Source of the DNA: JAEUOS01 sp046160545
GTDB lineage: Bacteria > Pseudomonadota > Gammaproteobacteria > Burkholderiales > JAEUOS01
Reading direction: 5' to 3'
Assembly (NCBI GenBank): GCA_046160545.1
Contig: JBJXGS010000228.1
Location: 1 to 64,000, forward strand
Length of the DNA: 64,000 nucleotides
Shown here: positions 1 through 8,723 of the stretch, piece after piece
Position numbering within the stretch: position 1 is the first letter of the stretch
How the letters are laid out: each line of letters starts with the position of its first letter
The notes under the pieces: generated by a model
The model's database searches: none
What the model saw: the letters and a program-made list of their open reading frames with translations, nothing else
Told to the model about the DNA's origin: nothing
Made by a program: the position numbers and the translations under genes

Positions 1-596
1 AGCCCGTCCATGCCGCCGTCGCGCTCCATGACCACCGCGAAATTGGCGCTGTAGAGGCGCACGATCTGGACATTCTCGGCGCGCAGTTCGTGAATGCGCC
101 AGGTCTGCCCGGCGCGATGCACGCTGACGAACATCGGCTGCATCGGCGATTCGCCGGGGCTCCTCACCTGGCGCACGTTGATGCGCACCACCACCGGTTC
201 CTTGGCAGGATTGGCAGCTTCGACCACGAACTCCTCATCCTCGTAGGTCGCAATCAGGCGCGCCACCACGTGGGTCAGGAGGGTGCTGAACTCGCGCGTC
301 AGCGCGCTGCGCTGCGCCGCGCTGGCGCCGGCCCAGGCGCGCCCGGCCGCGTCGCGCGTGATGCGGTCGAAGTCGACATGCGGGACGATGCTCTTGCGCG
401 TGATCGCCAGCGCCGCTTCAATCGGGATGGGCCCGGACTGGCGCGCACGTTCCGACTTGAGCGCTGCCACCGCGGCGTCGACGACCTCCTTGACCACCGC
501 CTCGGGCGCGCGTTGCGCGAGGCCTGCCGTGCTGGTGAGTGCGAGGGCACAGCCCAGAACAAGGGCGCCCAATCGATGCATCTTGCCTGCCGTCAT
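1..596 (-). CDS. mlaC: MlaC/Ttg2D-family phospholipid-binding protein (3' end cut by window edge)
   Basis: Periplasmic lipid carrier of the Mla system, which moves phospholipid between the outer membrane and the inner-membrane MlaFEDB complex. About 198 residues are visible, so little of a usual ~200-residue MlaC is missing. An N-terminal signal peptide with hydrophobic core LGALVLGCALALTS is followed by the family region VDFDRITRDAAGRAW, the SALTREFSTLL helix and the C-terminal strand segment ending near VRLYSANFAVVM. The start at 596 has GGAAG seven bases upstream; an in-frame ATG at 581 is the alternative. No other mla gene is visible, so any mlaFED partners lie outside the window. The family call rests on recalled motifs. 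Confidence 0.8.
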   Translation of the reverse strand, partial: MTAGKMHRLGALVLGCALALTSTAGLAQRAPEAVVKEVVDAAVAALKSERARQSGPIPIEAALAITRKSIVPHVDFDRITRDAAGRAWAGASAAQRSALTREFSTLLTHVVARLIATYEDEEFVVEAANPAKEPVVVRINVRQVRSPGESPMQPMFVSVHRAGQTWRIHELRAENVQIVRLYSANFAVVMERDGGMDG

Positions 597-703
597 GCGG
601 AGTCTTCCGAAAAGAAGGAGCGATTGCGAGGATCGAGGCAATCGATTCTACCCCCGGCGCGCCGCGCATAATGCGGGATCACCACCCCATGCCCGGAGTG
701 CCC

Positions 704-1480
704 ATGACGACCACATTTTCACTTCCCGAAGCCGCGGCGCAACTCGAGCGCGTGCTCAAACTGCGCGCCATCCCCTTCGGCATGCAGCTCTTCGAGACGG
801 TCGAGGCGATGGCCGCGGTCAAGGGCATCCGCCGGCCGAATTCCAGTGTGCATACGCTCGACCAGATCGTCGCCCAGGCCGCGCGCCTGGGCTGGACCGC
901 CGGTGTCACTGCCGCGGATCTGGTCGGCGACCAGTGCCGGTCGGTGGTGGGCCTGGGCGGGCAGGACGAGAAATGGCGCTCCGGCGCGCACATGGCCGGC
1001 GTCTGGTACGCAACCGTCGAAGATTCGCGCGCGCACCAGAGCGCGATGCACTGCGTGCCGGCGGGGCGCTATCGCGCGCTGGCCGTCTCGCCCCTGGCCA
1101 GCGGCCGGCTTGAAGCTCCTGATATCGCGCTCTTCTACGCGACCCCCGGGGCGATGATGTACTTCATCAACGGCCTGCAATGGTCGGGCTACCAGCGTTT
1201 CGACTGGAGCGTGGTCGGCGAGTCCGCCTGCGCCGACTCGTGGGGCAGGGCGCTCGCCACCGGCCAACCCAGCCTGTCGATTCCCTGCTTCGCCGAGCGC
1301 CGCTATGGCGGGGTTCTGGATGACGAGATGCTGATGGCGCTCAAGCCGGAACTCATCGCCAAGGCCCTGGAGGGAATGCAGGCCCTGGGCAAGAACGGCC
1401 TGCGCTACCCGTTTCCGCAGTACGGCATACAGCAGGACGTGCGTGCCGGCATGGCGGCCAGCTATCCGGACCGGCGCTGA
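704..1480 (+). CDS. DUF169 family protein
   Basis: A 258-residue soluble protein resembling the DUF169 (COG2043) family, whose biochemical role is not established. Family-like features are the central LFYATPGAMMYFINGLQW segment, the SIPCFAERRYGG stretch and the conserved-looking C-terminal GLRYPFPQYGI. There is no signal peptide or membrane segment. GGAG at 695-698 lies five bases before the ATG at 704 and decides the start over the upstream in-frame ATGs at 671 and 689. It stands alone on the plus strand, divergent from the mlaC-like gene and convergent with the cyclase genes, so the context suggests no job. Confidence 0.7.
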   Translation: MTTTFSLPEAAAQLERVLKLRAIPFGMQLFETVEAMAAVKGIRRPNSSVHTLDQIVAQAARLGWTAGVTAADLVGDQCRSVVGLGGQDEKWRSGAHMAGVWYATVEDSRAHQSAMHCVPAGRYRALAVSPLASGRLEAPDIALFYATPGAMMYFINGLQWSGYQRFDWSVVGESACADSWGRALATGQPSLSIPCFAERRYGGVLDDEMLMALKPELIAKALEGMQALGKNGLRYPFPQYGIQQDVRAGMAASYPDRR

Positions 1481-1497
1481 AGCACAACCACCGCCGA

Positions 1498-2880
1498 CTA
1501 CTCGATCACTACCAGGTCGACCGGCTCGGCGATGCCGGTCACCGGCCGCGCAGCCAGGATACGCTCGCAACGCGCGCCGCCGTGGCCGTGCGCCACGGCG
1601 CGTGCGAGTGCGTGCTGGGTCGCCAGGGCACGCACCCCTTCGGCCTTGGTCTGGTTCTGCAGCTTGGCGGCGCGGTTGACCGCGTCGCCGATCACGGCGT
1701 ACTCCAGACGCCCCTCGTCGCCGATCGCACCGCAGGTGACGGTTCCGACCTCGATGCCGATGCCGATGCCCGGCGCGGACAGCTTGCGTGCCGCGCGCAC
1801 CCGCGCCCATTCGCCCAGGGTATCCAGCAATTCCGTCGCGCATGCAAACGCATCGGCCGCATGCGCGGGGTTCGCGCGCATTGCGCCGAAGGTGACCATG
1901 ATGCCGTCACCCAGGTAGGTCATGACACTGCCGTGATGCCGCTCTACGATGGGCACCGCGATGCGCTGATATTCGCCAAGCAGGGCCACCAGCTCACGCG
2001 GCGGCACCTCGGCGGCGATGCGCGTGAAGCCGCGCATGTCGATGAACATGGCCGTGGCCTCGGTCTGCCGGCCCGCGCCCGGCCGCAGGATTTCATCCGA
2101 GGCCAGGATGGTGGCGGCCACGTCCGGCGCGAAAAAGCGCGCCAGCTGCGACGCGGCCGCCTGGCCGGCCACTGCGCGCAGCAGCAGTGAACGGGCGCGG
2201 GCGGTCGCGATCGCCAGCAGGATCGAGACGATGACGATCGACAGGACCTTGTCGACCTCGCCGCCCACCAGTACCGACAACGTGGTCAGATAGGCGACAT
2301 AGTCGGTCGTGATCAGCGCCATGCCGCCCGGCGCGTGCAGGGCGATGGCCACAAGCGCCAGCCAGCCGCCGGCGCCGGCTAAACCGGCGGCGAGCACCAG
2401 TCCTGGCACCAGGCTCAGCGTGCGCAGGGCGATGAAGATGAACACATAGAAAAGCGTCGGCGCCTTCAGGTAGAACGCGGGCGGCTGGCCGTACTGCAGG
2501 TGAAAGCTCCAGATGGTCACCATCAGGAGCGTCATGTCGGCCAGTACCGCCAGCACCAGCTGAGGCAGCTTCAGGCTGCCGCGGTAGGCGAGGAAGAGGC
2601 GCAGCGCGATGAACACAGCGTAGATCGACAGCGCCCAGGGCACCGGGCGAAATGCGACACCCTCCGGAAAGGTCTTGCGCGAGAGCGTGTAGAGCAGCGC
2701 GAAGGTCGCCAGCAACCCCGCCTGGATCCAGACCACCAGGATTTCGTTGCTGGCGCGTTGGGCATCGAGTTCGCGACGCGCATGCTCGGGCAGCGCGCCG
2801 CCGGCGGTGCCGGCCAGCCAGCCCTGCGCACGCGACCACCAGCGACCGGCGCCGCGTGCCGCGACCGAATCGATGCTCAT
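1498..2880 (-). CDS. Membrane-bound class III adenylate/guanylate cyclase
   Basis: Predicted to make cyclic AMP (or cyclic GMP) from the nucleoside triphosphate at the inner face of the membrane. The 460-residue protein has about six hydrophobic segments between residues 48 and 225, then a linker and a class III cyclase domain from about 272 to the end. The metal-binding aspartates are visible as Asp281 (MFIDMRGFTR) and Asp325 (TYLGDGIMVTFG), and the later YAVIGDAVNRAAKLQ segment carries the substrate-binding region. It starts nine bases after the stop of the ferredoxin-cyclase gene upstream on the same strand, so the two are almost certainly one operon. Whether the product is cAMP is inferred from the family. 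Confidence 0.85.
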   Translation of the reverse strand: MSIDSVAARGAGRWWSRAQGWLAGTAGGALPEHARRELDAQRASNEILVVWIQAGLLATFALLYTLSRKTFPEGVAFRPVPWALSIYAVFIALRLFLAYRGSLKLPQLVLAVLADMTLLMVTIWSFHLQYGQPPAFYLKAPTLFYVFIFIALRTLSLVPGLVLAAGLAGAGGWLALVAIALHAPGGMALITTDYVAYLTTLSVLVGGEVDKVLSIVIVSILLAIATARARSLLLRAVAGQAAASQLARFFAPDVAATILASDEILRPGAGRQTEATAMFIDMRGFTRIAAEVPPRELVALLGEYQRIAVPIVERHHGSVMTYLGDGIMVTFGAMRANPAHAADAFACATELLDTLGEWARVRAARKLSAPGIGIGIEVGTVTCGAIGDEGRLEYAVIGDAVNRAAKLQNQTKAEGVRALATQHALARAVAHGHGGARCERILAARPVTGIAEPVDLVVIE

Positions 2881-2889
2881 GCCCGCAAG

Positions 2890-4602
2890 TTACGCTGCGA
2901 CCAGCGCGTTGGACGCAGGCAGATTCGGCAGGGCCGCGACCTCGGGAATGACGATCACTGCGATCGGCGTGTCGCGATTGCGCACGGTGATTTCCTCGTG
3001 CGCGAATCCGGCGACGTCCAGCCCGGCGCGCTCGGCAAGCGCGCGCGAGACGAGCAGCTGGCAGCCAAAGCGCTTGGTCGCATCCTGCAGGCGGCTTGCG
3101 GTATTGACGGTGTCGCCGACCGCGGTCAGGTAGGTGGCGACCCCGCGTCCCATGTGCCCGACCACCGCCGGCCCTGAGTGGATGCCGATGCCAAGCCGGA
3201 GCGGCTCGGGCAGTTCCTCGGCGAGTTCGGTCGACAGGCCGGCCAACGCCTCCTGCATGCCGCGCGCGGCCGCGAGCGCCTGGCGCGCCGCATCCTCCGG
3301 CCCGGTGGCGATACCGAACAGCGCCATGATGCCGTCACCGGTGAACTGGTTGGCAACACCGCCGGCGGCTTCGATGGCGCCGCCGGTGACTTCGAAATAG
3401 CGGTTCAGCAGGAACACCACGTCGTAGGGCATGCGCGACTCGGAGATGCGCGTGAAGCCGCGCAGGTCGGCGAAGAGCACGACCAATTCGCGCTCCTGCC
3501 CGGCCATGCGGCCGCCGTCGCTCAAGGCGACGGCGGCGTCCATGCCGACCGGGATGAGCGGGATCACGCCGAGATCGGCGACCGGGCGCAACTGGCAGGC
3601 CAGGCGCACTTGCGGGCCGGCGCGCACGCGCTTGAGGAGGCTCGCCTCTTCGGCCGAGGGCGCAGGAAGCTGTGTCACGCCGGCGGTCACGCGCACGCGG
3701 CAGGTGGAGCAGCGCGCGCGGCCGCCGCAGACCGAGGCGTGCGGGATGCGCTCGCGCCGGCTGCACTCGAGCACCGAGAGCCCAAGCGCCATCTGCACCT
3801 GGCGTCCCCCGGGATAGGTAATGCGCAGGGACGCGCGTGACTCGCGCCGGATGCGCCAGGCTCGTGCCAGAAGAGTCAGAAGCAAGAGGCCGACGACGGC
3901 GACCTTGAGCCGATCGGCGCGGTCGAAAACGACCTTTTGCTCGGCCGCGCTCAAGAGCTTGATCGAGCGCGCCAGCGCCTGCAGTTGACCGGGCTCGCGC
4001 AGCGCCGCGGTGGCTTCGCGCCCGGCCTGCGCAAACCCCAGCAAGGCCAGCACCGGCATCAGCACTGCAATGGCAACCAGGATCGACGCATGGCGCGCAA
4101 ACCAGGGCTTCAAGCGCAGCCAGTAGGAAATGCCGATGCAGCCATGCGACCAGGCCACCAGCACCAGGATGGACTGCAGCAAGCCCCGGTCCGGGCGCGC
4201 TTCCCAGAAGTAATAGGCGAGCATGCGGTAGGACGGGTCGAATCCATACTGGTGATGGGCGACGATGGTGCCGGCGACGTGATCGATCACCAGGAGCGGA
4301 ATCGCCAGCCCGAGCAGGAGTTGCCATGCCTCGGCGGCGGGCATGCGCCACTGGCGACGGTGGTAGATCGCCCAATAGGCCAGCCCCAGGTGTATGAGTG
4401 CCGCTGCCGCCAGAACCACGGTTCCCGGGATGCTGCGCCACAGTGCGCCGAACACCCGGCGCACGGCTTCCATGGCGTCCAGGGAAACCAGCCCGGTCGC
4501 ATGGTTGATGAGGTGACTGGCCACAAAAGCGAACAGCAGGAGACCGCTGGCAAAGCGGGCGCGCCGGGCCAGCGCGCTTTGTCCGGTCGGGGGTGGGCTC
4601 AT
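2890..4602 (-). CDS. Adenylate/guanylate cyclase with His-rich membrane anchor and [2Fe-2S] ferredoxin domain
   Basis: A 570-residue fusion likely to couple redox state to cyclic nucleotide synthesis. Residues 15-250 form an anchor of about six membrane helices with many histidines (30, 34, 71, 81, 108, 116, 117, 153, 171), resembling the heme b anchors of succinate dehydrogenase/fumarate reductase. Residues 255-350 are a plant-type ferredoxin domain with Cys292, Cys298, Cys301 and Cys336 (spacing C-x5-C-x2-C-x34-C). Residues 370 to the end are a class III cyclase with metal ligands Asp379 (LFADLRGFTR) and Asp423 (FTGDGIMALFG). From memory, a Sinorhizobium cyclase (CyaC) with a quinone-responsive diheme anchor has been described; equivalence here is inference. 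First gene of the cyclase pair. Confidence 0.85.
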   Translation of the reverse strand: MSPPPTGQSALARRARFASGLLLFAFVASHLINHATGLVSLDAMEAVRRVFGALWRSIPGTVVLAAAALIHLGLAYWAIYHRRQWRMPAAEAWQLLLGLAIPLLVIDHVAGTIVAHHQYGFDPSYRMLAYYFWEARPDRGLLQSILVLVAWSHGCIGISYWLRLKPWFARHASILVAIAVLMPVLALLGFAQAGREATAALREPGQLQALARSIKLLSAAEQKVVFDRADRLKVAVVGLLLLTLLARAWRIRRESRASLRITYPGGRQVQMALGLSVLECSRRERIPHASVCGGRARCSTCRVRVTAGVTQLPAPSAEEASLLKRVRAGPQVRLACQLRPVADLGVIPLIPVGMDAAVALSDGGRMAGQERELVVLFADLRGFTRISESRMPYDVVFLLNRYFEVTGGAIEAAGGVANQFTGDGIMALFGIATGPEDAARQALAAARGMQEALAGLSTELAEELPEPLRLGIGIHSGPAVVGHMGRGVATYLTAVGDTVNTASRLQDATKRFGCQLLVSRALAERAGLDVAGFAHEEITVRNRDTPIAVIVIPEVAALPNLPASNALVAA

Positions 4603-4755
4603 CGGCTGCGCCTTCCAAGTCTGGTATTGCGTGGCGAGTCTACGCCGCTATGATGCTGGTTCCACCGGGGGACTATTGCCCAGAGGCTACCCTGCAGCTA
4701 GCGCGAGGATGCGCGCGCCCGCGGGGCGGCGTGCTACCGGCGCCTCTCGCCCCGG

Positions 4756-5241
4756 TCAGGGCACGGCGACCGCGCTGACCCCGGCGTGGCGGTGCGGACA
4801 GTCGGGTTTGACGCAATCCGCATAGAGCGACAGTGAATGATCCTGCAGGACGAAGCCGCGCTCCTTGGCGATGCGGTTCTGGCGCGCCTCGATCTCCGTG
4901 TCGTGGAACTCTTCGACGCGTCCGCAAGTGATGCACACCAGATGGTCATGATGCGAACCCTCGTTGAACTCGAAGACAGCCTTGCCGGACTCGAAGTGGT
5001 GGCGAACCAGGAGCCCGGCCTGCTCGAACTGGGTGAGTACCCGGTACACGGTTGCCAGGCCGACCTCAATCTCCTCGGCGAGCAGGCGGCGGTATACGTC
5101 CTCGGCGCTCATGTGGCGCACGCCACCGCTGCGGAACAGCTCCAGGATGCGCAGGCGCGGGCCGGTCGCCTTCAACCCCATGCTGCGCAGGTCCTGGTGT
5201 TGCTGTCCAGCCGCTTTCGCGGGGCGAGGGTTGTTCGGCAT
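4756..5241 (-). CDS. fur: Ferric uptake regulator Fur
   Basis: Iron-responsive DNA-binding repressor of 161 residues; it binds Fe(II) and shuts off iron-uptake genes. The N-terminal winged helix covers the MGLKATGPRLRILELF helix and the recognition region EVGLATVYRVLTQFEQAG (residues 59-76). The metal/dimer domain shows the His cluster GSHHDH (95-100) and the zinc pair Cys103-x2-Cys106, with a second pair at Cys143 and Cys148. The start at 5241 gives the usual short tail before the MGLKAT helix; an internal Met21 is possible. It is divergent from the bamE gene, an arrangement I know from betaproteobacteria. Confidence 0.95.
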   Translation of the reverse strand: MPNNPRPAKAAGQQHQDLRSMGLKATGPRLRILELFRSGGVRHMSAEDVYRRLLAEEIEVGLATVYRVLTQFEQAGLLVRHHFESGKAVFEFNEGSHHDHLVCITCGRVEEFHDTEIEARQNRIAKERGFVLQDHSLSLYADCVKPDCPHRHAGVSAVAVP

Positions 5242-5346
5242 GGGGCTCTCGGGCCTGGGTGTATGCGCGCAAAAGTACCGCTTGCGACGGCCGGCCTTGG
5301 GGGTTCAAGTATCATACCGGGTTTGTCCGACGGCACCCGACCCACT

Positions 5347-6348
5347 TTGCATCCCTGCCTACCGCACGCCCCACGCCCTGCCGTCTCCGGAACGTCGATT
5401 CTCGCGCTGTTCATGCTTTTGGCCGGCTGCGCGACCGATTCGAATACGCGTCGCTTTGTTCCCAATATCGTGACGCCCTACCGGATGGACATCCAGCAGG
5501 GCAACTTCGTGACACCCGACATGGTTCAGAAATTGTCGGCCGGGCAGACCCGCGACCAGGTGCGCTTCATCCTGGGCACCCCCTTGATCACCGACGTATT
5601 CCATGTGAACCGCTGGGACTACGTGTTCCGCTTCTCCAAAGGCTGGAACGATCCGGAAACGCGCCGCCTGGCGGTGTATTTCGACCGCGACGGGCGCCTG
5701 GAGAGATGGGATACCGACATTGCCGCGCCGGCGACGGCGGCGGCGAAGCCTGCGGCGGAAGGCGCGGCTGCGCCGGCCGCAGCGCCCGCGCCCACCGCTC
5801 CTGTCGCCCCGGCGCCTCCGACCGCAGCAGCCGCCGCGCCTCCGCCTGCGCCTGCAAGCGTGCCTGCACCGGTCGCCACTCCGAGAGCTGCGGTCGAGAC
5901 AACGCAGAAGCCAGCGGCTGAAGCACCCGCGGCTTCGGTCGCGCCGCCGGAAAAACCGGCTGCCGCGCCACCCAAGCCATTGTCATCGGCGGTGGTCGCA
6001 TCCGCGCCGCCGCCCAATCCGGTTCTGGCAGCCATCGAGGAATGGCGCGACGCCTGGCAGGCGCGCGACGTCGAACGCTACCTTGCCTTGTACGCGAAAG
6101 ACTTCAAGCCCGCCGGGACCACTCGGGCGCGCTGGGAGGCACAGCGGCGCGATCGGCTCAAGCGTGCGAGTGCGATCAGCCTCGAGATCAGCGACGTACA
6201 GGTGGTGTTCGTCGCGGGACGCGCGACCGGGGTATTCACGCAGAATTTCTCGTCGGGCAGCCTGCGCGAGAACGGCAGGAAGACCCTGGTATGGGTCAAC
6301 GAAGGCGGGCGCTGGCGGATCGTTGCAGAATCATTTGAAAAGCGCTAG
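5347..6348 (+). CDS. bamE: BamE/SmpA lipoprotein fused to a C-terminal NTF2-like domain
   Basis: BamE is the small lipoprotein of the BAM outer-membrane protein assembly complex. With a TTG start at 5347 the protein has 333 residues: a lipoprotein signal ending in lipobox LLAGC (lipidated Cys28), a BamE domain about 36-124 with PYRMDIQQGNFVT, the LSAGQTRDQVRFILGTP helix-turn and WDYVFRF, an Ala/Pro-rich linker about 125-223, and an NTF2/SnoaL-like domain 224-333 starting AIEEWRDAWQARD and ending GRWRIVAESFEKR. Normal BamE is about 110-160 residues. No ATG yields a proper signal peptide: the only one near is at 5413, five codons before the lipobox. TTG at 5323 is another option. No Shine-Dalgarno is visible before either TTG, so the start is uncertain. 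Confidence 0.85.
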   Translation: MHPCLPHAPRPAVSGTSILALFMLLAGCATDSNTRRFVPNIVTPYRMDIQQGNFVTPDMVQKLSAGQTRDQVRFILGTPLITDVFHVNRWDYVFRFSKGWNDPETRRLAVYFDRDGRLERWDTDIAAPATAAAKPAAEGAAAPAAAPAPTAPVAPAPPTAAAAAPPPAPASVPAPVATPRAAVETTQKPAAEAPAASVAPPEKPAAAPPKPLSSAVVASAPPPNPVLAAIEEWRDAWQARDVERYLALYAKDFKPAGTTRARWEAQRRDRLKRASAISLEISDVQVVFVAGRATGVFTQNFSSGSLRENGRKTLVWVNEGGRWRIVAESFEKR

Positions 6349-6369
6349 CTGTTCTGCCGGAAGAGGGGA

Positions 6370-7173
6370 ATGAAAACCAGAATCGCGATCGCCGGCGCGA
6401 CCGGCAGGATGGGGCAGATGCTCATCGGTGCCGTCCTGGCCACCGATGACCTGTCGCTGGCCGCGGCGCTCGATCTCCCCGGCAGCCCCGGCCTGGGGCG
6501 CGACGCCGGCGAGTCCAGCGGGAAGGTGACCGGCGTATTGGTCGACTCCGACGTCCCGGCTGCCCTGGCGCAGGCGGACCTGCTGATCGATTTCACGCGT
6601 CCGCAGGGCACGCTTGCACATCTGGCGGCTGCCATTGAGCGTGACGTCGGAATGGTCATCGGCACGACCGGCTTCGACGCCGCAGGCCGCGCCGCCATCG
6701 AGGCCGCGGCGGCGAAGATCGGCATCGTCTTCGCACCGAACATGAGTGTCGGCGTCAATGTTGCCTTGCGTCTGGTCGAAGTCGCCGCACGCACTTTGGG
6801 CGATGCCTACGAAGTCGAAATTGTCGAGGCGCATCATCGGCACAAGGTGGATGCTCCATCAGGAACGGCCTTGCGCCTGGGCGAAGTGGCGGCGGCGGCG
6901 CTCAAGCGCGATCACGACAAGGTCGCGGTTTTCGATCGCCAGGGGCACACCGGCGCGCGCAATCGCGAGTCGATCGGCTACGCGGTCGTGCGCGGCGGCG
7001 ACCTGGTCGGGGATCACACCGTCATGTTCCTGGGCGAGGGCGAGCGTATCGAGATCACCCACAAGGCAGCCAGTCGCATGACCTACGCGCAGGGCGCCTT
7101 GCGCGCCTGCCGCTTCCTGCGCGGGCGCGGCGCCGGCTTGTTCGGCATGGACGACGTGCTGGGTTTCAAGTAG
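6370..7173 (+). CDS. dapB: 4-hydroxy-tetrahydrodipicolinate reductase
   Basis: Cytosolic NAD(P)H-dependent reductase of the lysine/meso-diaminopimelate pathway, supplying peptidoglycan precursors. The 267-residue length matches the family (about 270). The nucleotide-binding turn is GATGRMG at residues 9-15. The catalytic and substrate-binding stretch is EAHHRHKVDAPSGTA with His155, His156, Lys159 and the PSGT loop at 163-166. A purine-rich GGAAGAGGGGA lies directly before the ATG. It follows bamE by 21 bases on the same strand, so the two are probably cotranscribed. Confidence 0.97.
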   Translation: MKTRIAIAGATGRMGQMLIGAVLATDDLSLAAALDLPGSPGLGRDAGESSGKVTGVLVDSDVPAALAQADLLIDFTRPQGTLAHLAAAIERDVGMVIGTTGFDAAGRAAIEAAAAKIGIVFAPNMSVGVNVALRLVEVAARTLGDAYEVEIVEAHHRHKVDAPSGTALRLGEVAAAALKRDHDKVAVFDRQGHTGARNRESIGYAVVRGGDLVGDHTVMFLGEGERIEITHKAASRMTYAQGALRACRFLRGRGAGLFGMDDVLGFK

Positions 7174-7265
7174 GGCGGGGCGGCACGCCGCCTAAGGTCG
7201 GGCGGACACACCCTTTGCTTGGGTTTTCGCAGCCACCGGCTGACCGGTGATACAGTCCGACAGTC

Positions 7266-8711
7266 ATGCCCGTTGCCCTGAACAACATCTTCAACGAACT
7301 TGCAAGCGCCACAGGCGGGGTGCGCGAGCACTACGCGACCTTCCAGGATTGGCTTGCCGACATGCCGGCGGACTCGATTGCGCAGAAGCGCGCCGAGGCC
7401 GATTCGGCCTTTCATCGTTCCGGCATCACCTTTGCCGTGTACGGGGAGGAAGCCGGTACCGAGCGCTTGATCCCCTTCGACATCGTCCCGCGCATCATTC
7501 CCGCCGCGGAATGGCGCATGCTCGAGCGCGGCTTGCGCCAGCGCGTCGCGGCGCTCAACGCCTTCATCCACGACATCTACTCGGGGCAGGCCATCGTCAA
7601 GGCCGGGCGTGTGCCGGCCGAGCAAATCCTCGGCAATACGCAGTACCGGCCCGAGATGCGCGATGTCGAGGTGCGCAATCACCTGTATTCGCTCATCGCC
7701 GGGATCGACATCGTGCGTGCGGCGCTGCCCGGGCGCGATGCCGAATCGGCGGCCTACTACGTCCTCGAGGACAACCTGCGCGTCCCGTCCGGTGTGTCCT
7801 ACATGCTGGAGAACCGCCGCATGATGATGCGCCTGTTCCCCGAGTTGTTCGCCCGCCAGGGGGTGGCACCGGTCGAGCACTATCCGGACATGCTGCTCGA
7901 CACCCTGCGCCAGGCGGCGCCAGCCGGCATCGACGACCCGACCGTGGTCGTGCTCACACCCGGTGCCTACAACAGCGCCTATTTCGAGCACGCCTTCCTG
8001 GCCCAGCAGATGGGGGTCGAACTCGTCGAAGGCCAGGACATGTTCGTCGCTGATGACACTGTCTACATGCGCACCACGCAGGGGCCCAGGCGCGTCGATG
8101 TCATCTACCGGCGTATCGACGACGATTTCCTCGACCCGCTGGCGTTTCGCGCCGATTCCGCGCTGGGCGTGAAGGGATTGTTTTCGGTGGTGCGCGCCGG
8201 CCGCGTCTCGCTGGCCAATGCGATCGGCACCGGCGTCGCCGACGACAAGTCGGTCTACCCTTACGTGCCCGACATGATTCGCTTCTACCTGTCCGAGGAG
8301 CCGATCATCGCCAACGTACCGACCTACCTGTGCCGCAAGAGCGCCGACCTGTCCTACGTGCTGGCCAACATGGCCGACCTGGTCGTCAAGGAGACCCACG
8401 GCGCGGGCGGCTACGGCATGCTGGTCGGGCCCGCCTCGACTGCTGCCGAGATCGAGGCCTTCCGCGAGCGCGTCAAGGCCGCACCCGACAAGTACATTGC
8501 CCAGCCGACCCTGGCGCTGTCGGCCTGCCCGACCTTCGTCGAGTCCGGCATCGCGCCGCGGCACATCGACCTGCGGCCTTTCGTGCTCTCGGGCAAGGAA
8601 GTGCGCTTGGCGCCCGGCGGGCTGACGCGGGTGGCGCTCAAGGCCGGCTCGCTGGTGGTCAATTCGTCGCAGGGCGGCGGTACCAAGGACACCTGGGTAC
8701 TGGATCGCTAG
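7266..8711 (+). CDS. Circularly permuted ATP-grasp family protein
   Basis: A 481-residue cytosolic protein of the circularly permuted ATP-grasp type 2 family (formerly DUF404/DUF407). ATP-grasp enzymes join a carboxylate to an amine or thiol using ATP, so a peptide-ligase-like role is the family expectation; the substrate is unknown. Recognisable segments are the N-terminal FHRSGITFAVYGEE, the RRMMMRLFPELF and DPTVVVLTPG motifs, the ATP-site glycine loop KETHGAGGYGMLVGP and the C-terminal VNSSQGGGTKDTWVL signature. It begins 92 bases after dapB and is followed after 12 bases by the alpha-E gene and then Anbu, a known association. Confidence 0.9.
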   Translation: MPVALNNIFNELASATGGVREHYATFQDWLADMPADSIAQKRAEADSAFHRSGITFAVYGEEAGTERLIPFDIVPRIIPAAEWRMLERGLRQRVAALNAFIHDIYSGQAIVKAGRVPAEQILGNTQYRPEMRDVEVRNHLYSLIAGIDIVRAALPGRDAESAAYYVLEDNLRVPSGVSYMLENRRMMMRLFPELFARQGVAPVEHYPDMLLDTLRQAAPAGIDDPTVVVLTPGAYNSAYFEHAFLAQQMGVELVEGQDMFVADDTVYMRTTQGPRRVDVIYRRIDDDFLDPLAFRADSALGVKGLFSVVRAGRVSLANAIGTGVADDKSVYPYVPDMIRFYLSEEPIIANVPTYLCRKSADLSYVLANMADLVVKETHGAGGYGMLVGPASTAAEIEAFRERVKAAPDKYIAQPTLALSACPTFVESGIAPRHIDLRPFVLSGKEVRLAPGGLTRVALKAGSLVVNSSQGGGTKDTWVLDR

Positions 8712-8723
8712 GGAAGCCCTGTC

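Noticed and set aside
7174..7265. Small inverted repeats (GGCGG/CCGCC and ACCGG/CCGGT) between dapB and the ATP-grasp gene
   Set aside because: Five-base stems in GC-rich DNA are expected by chance and no T-run follows.
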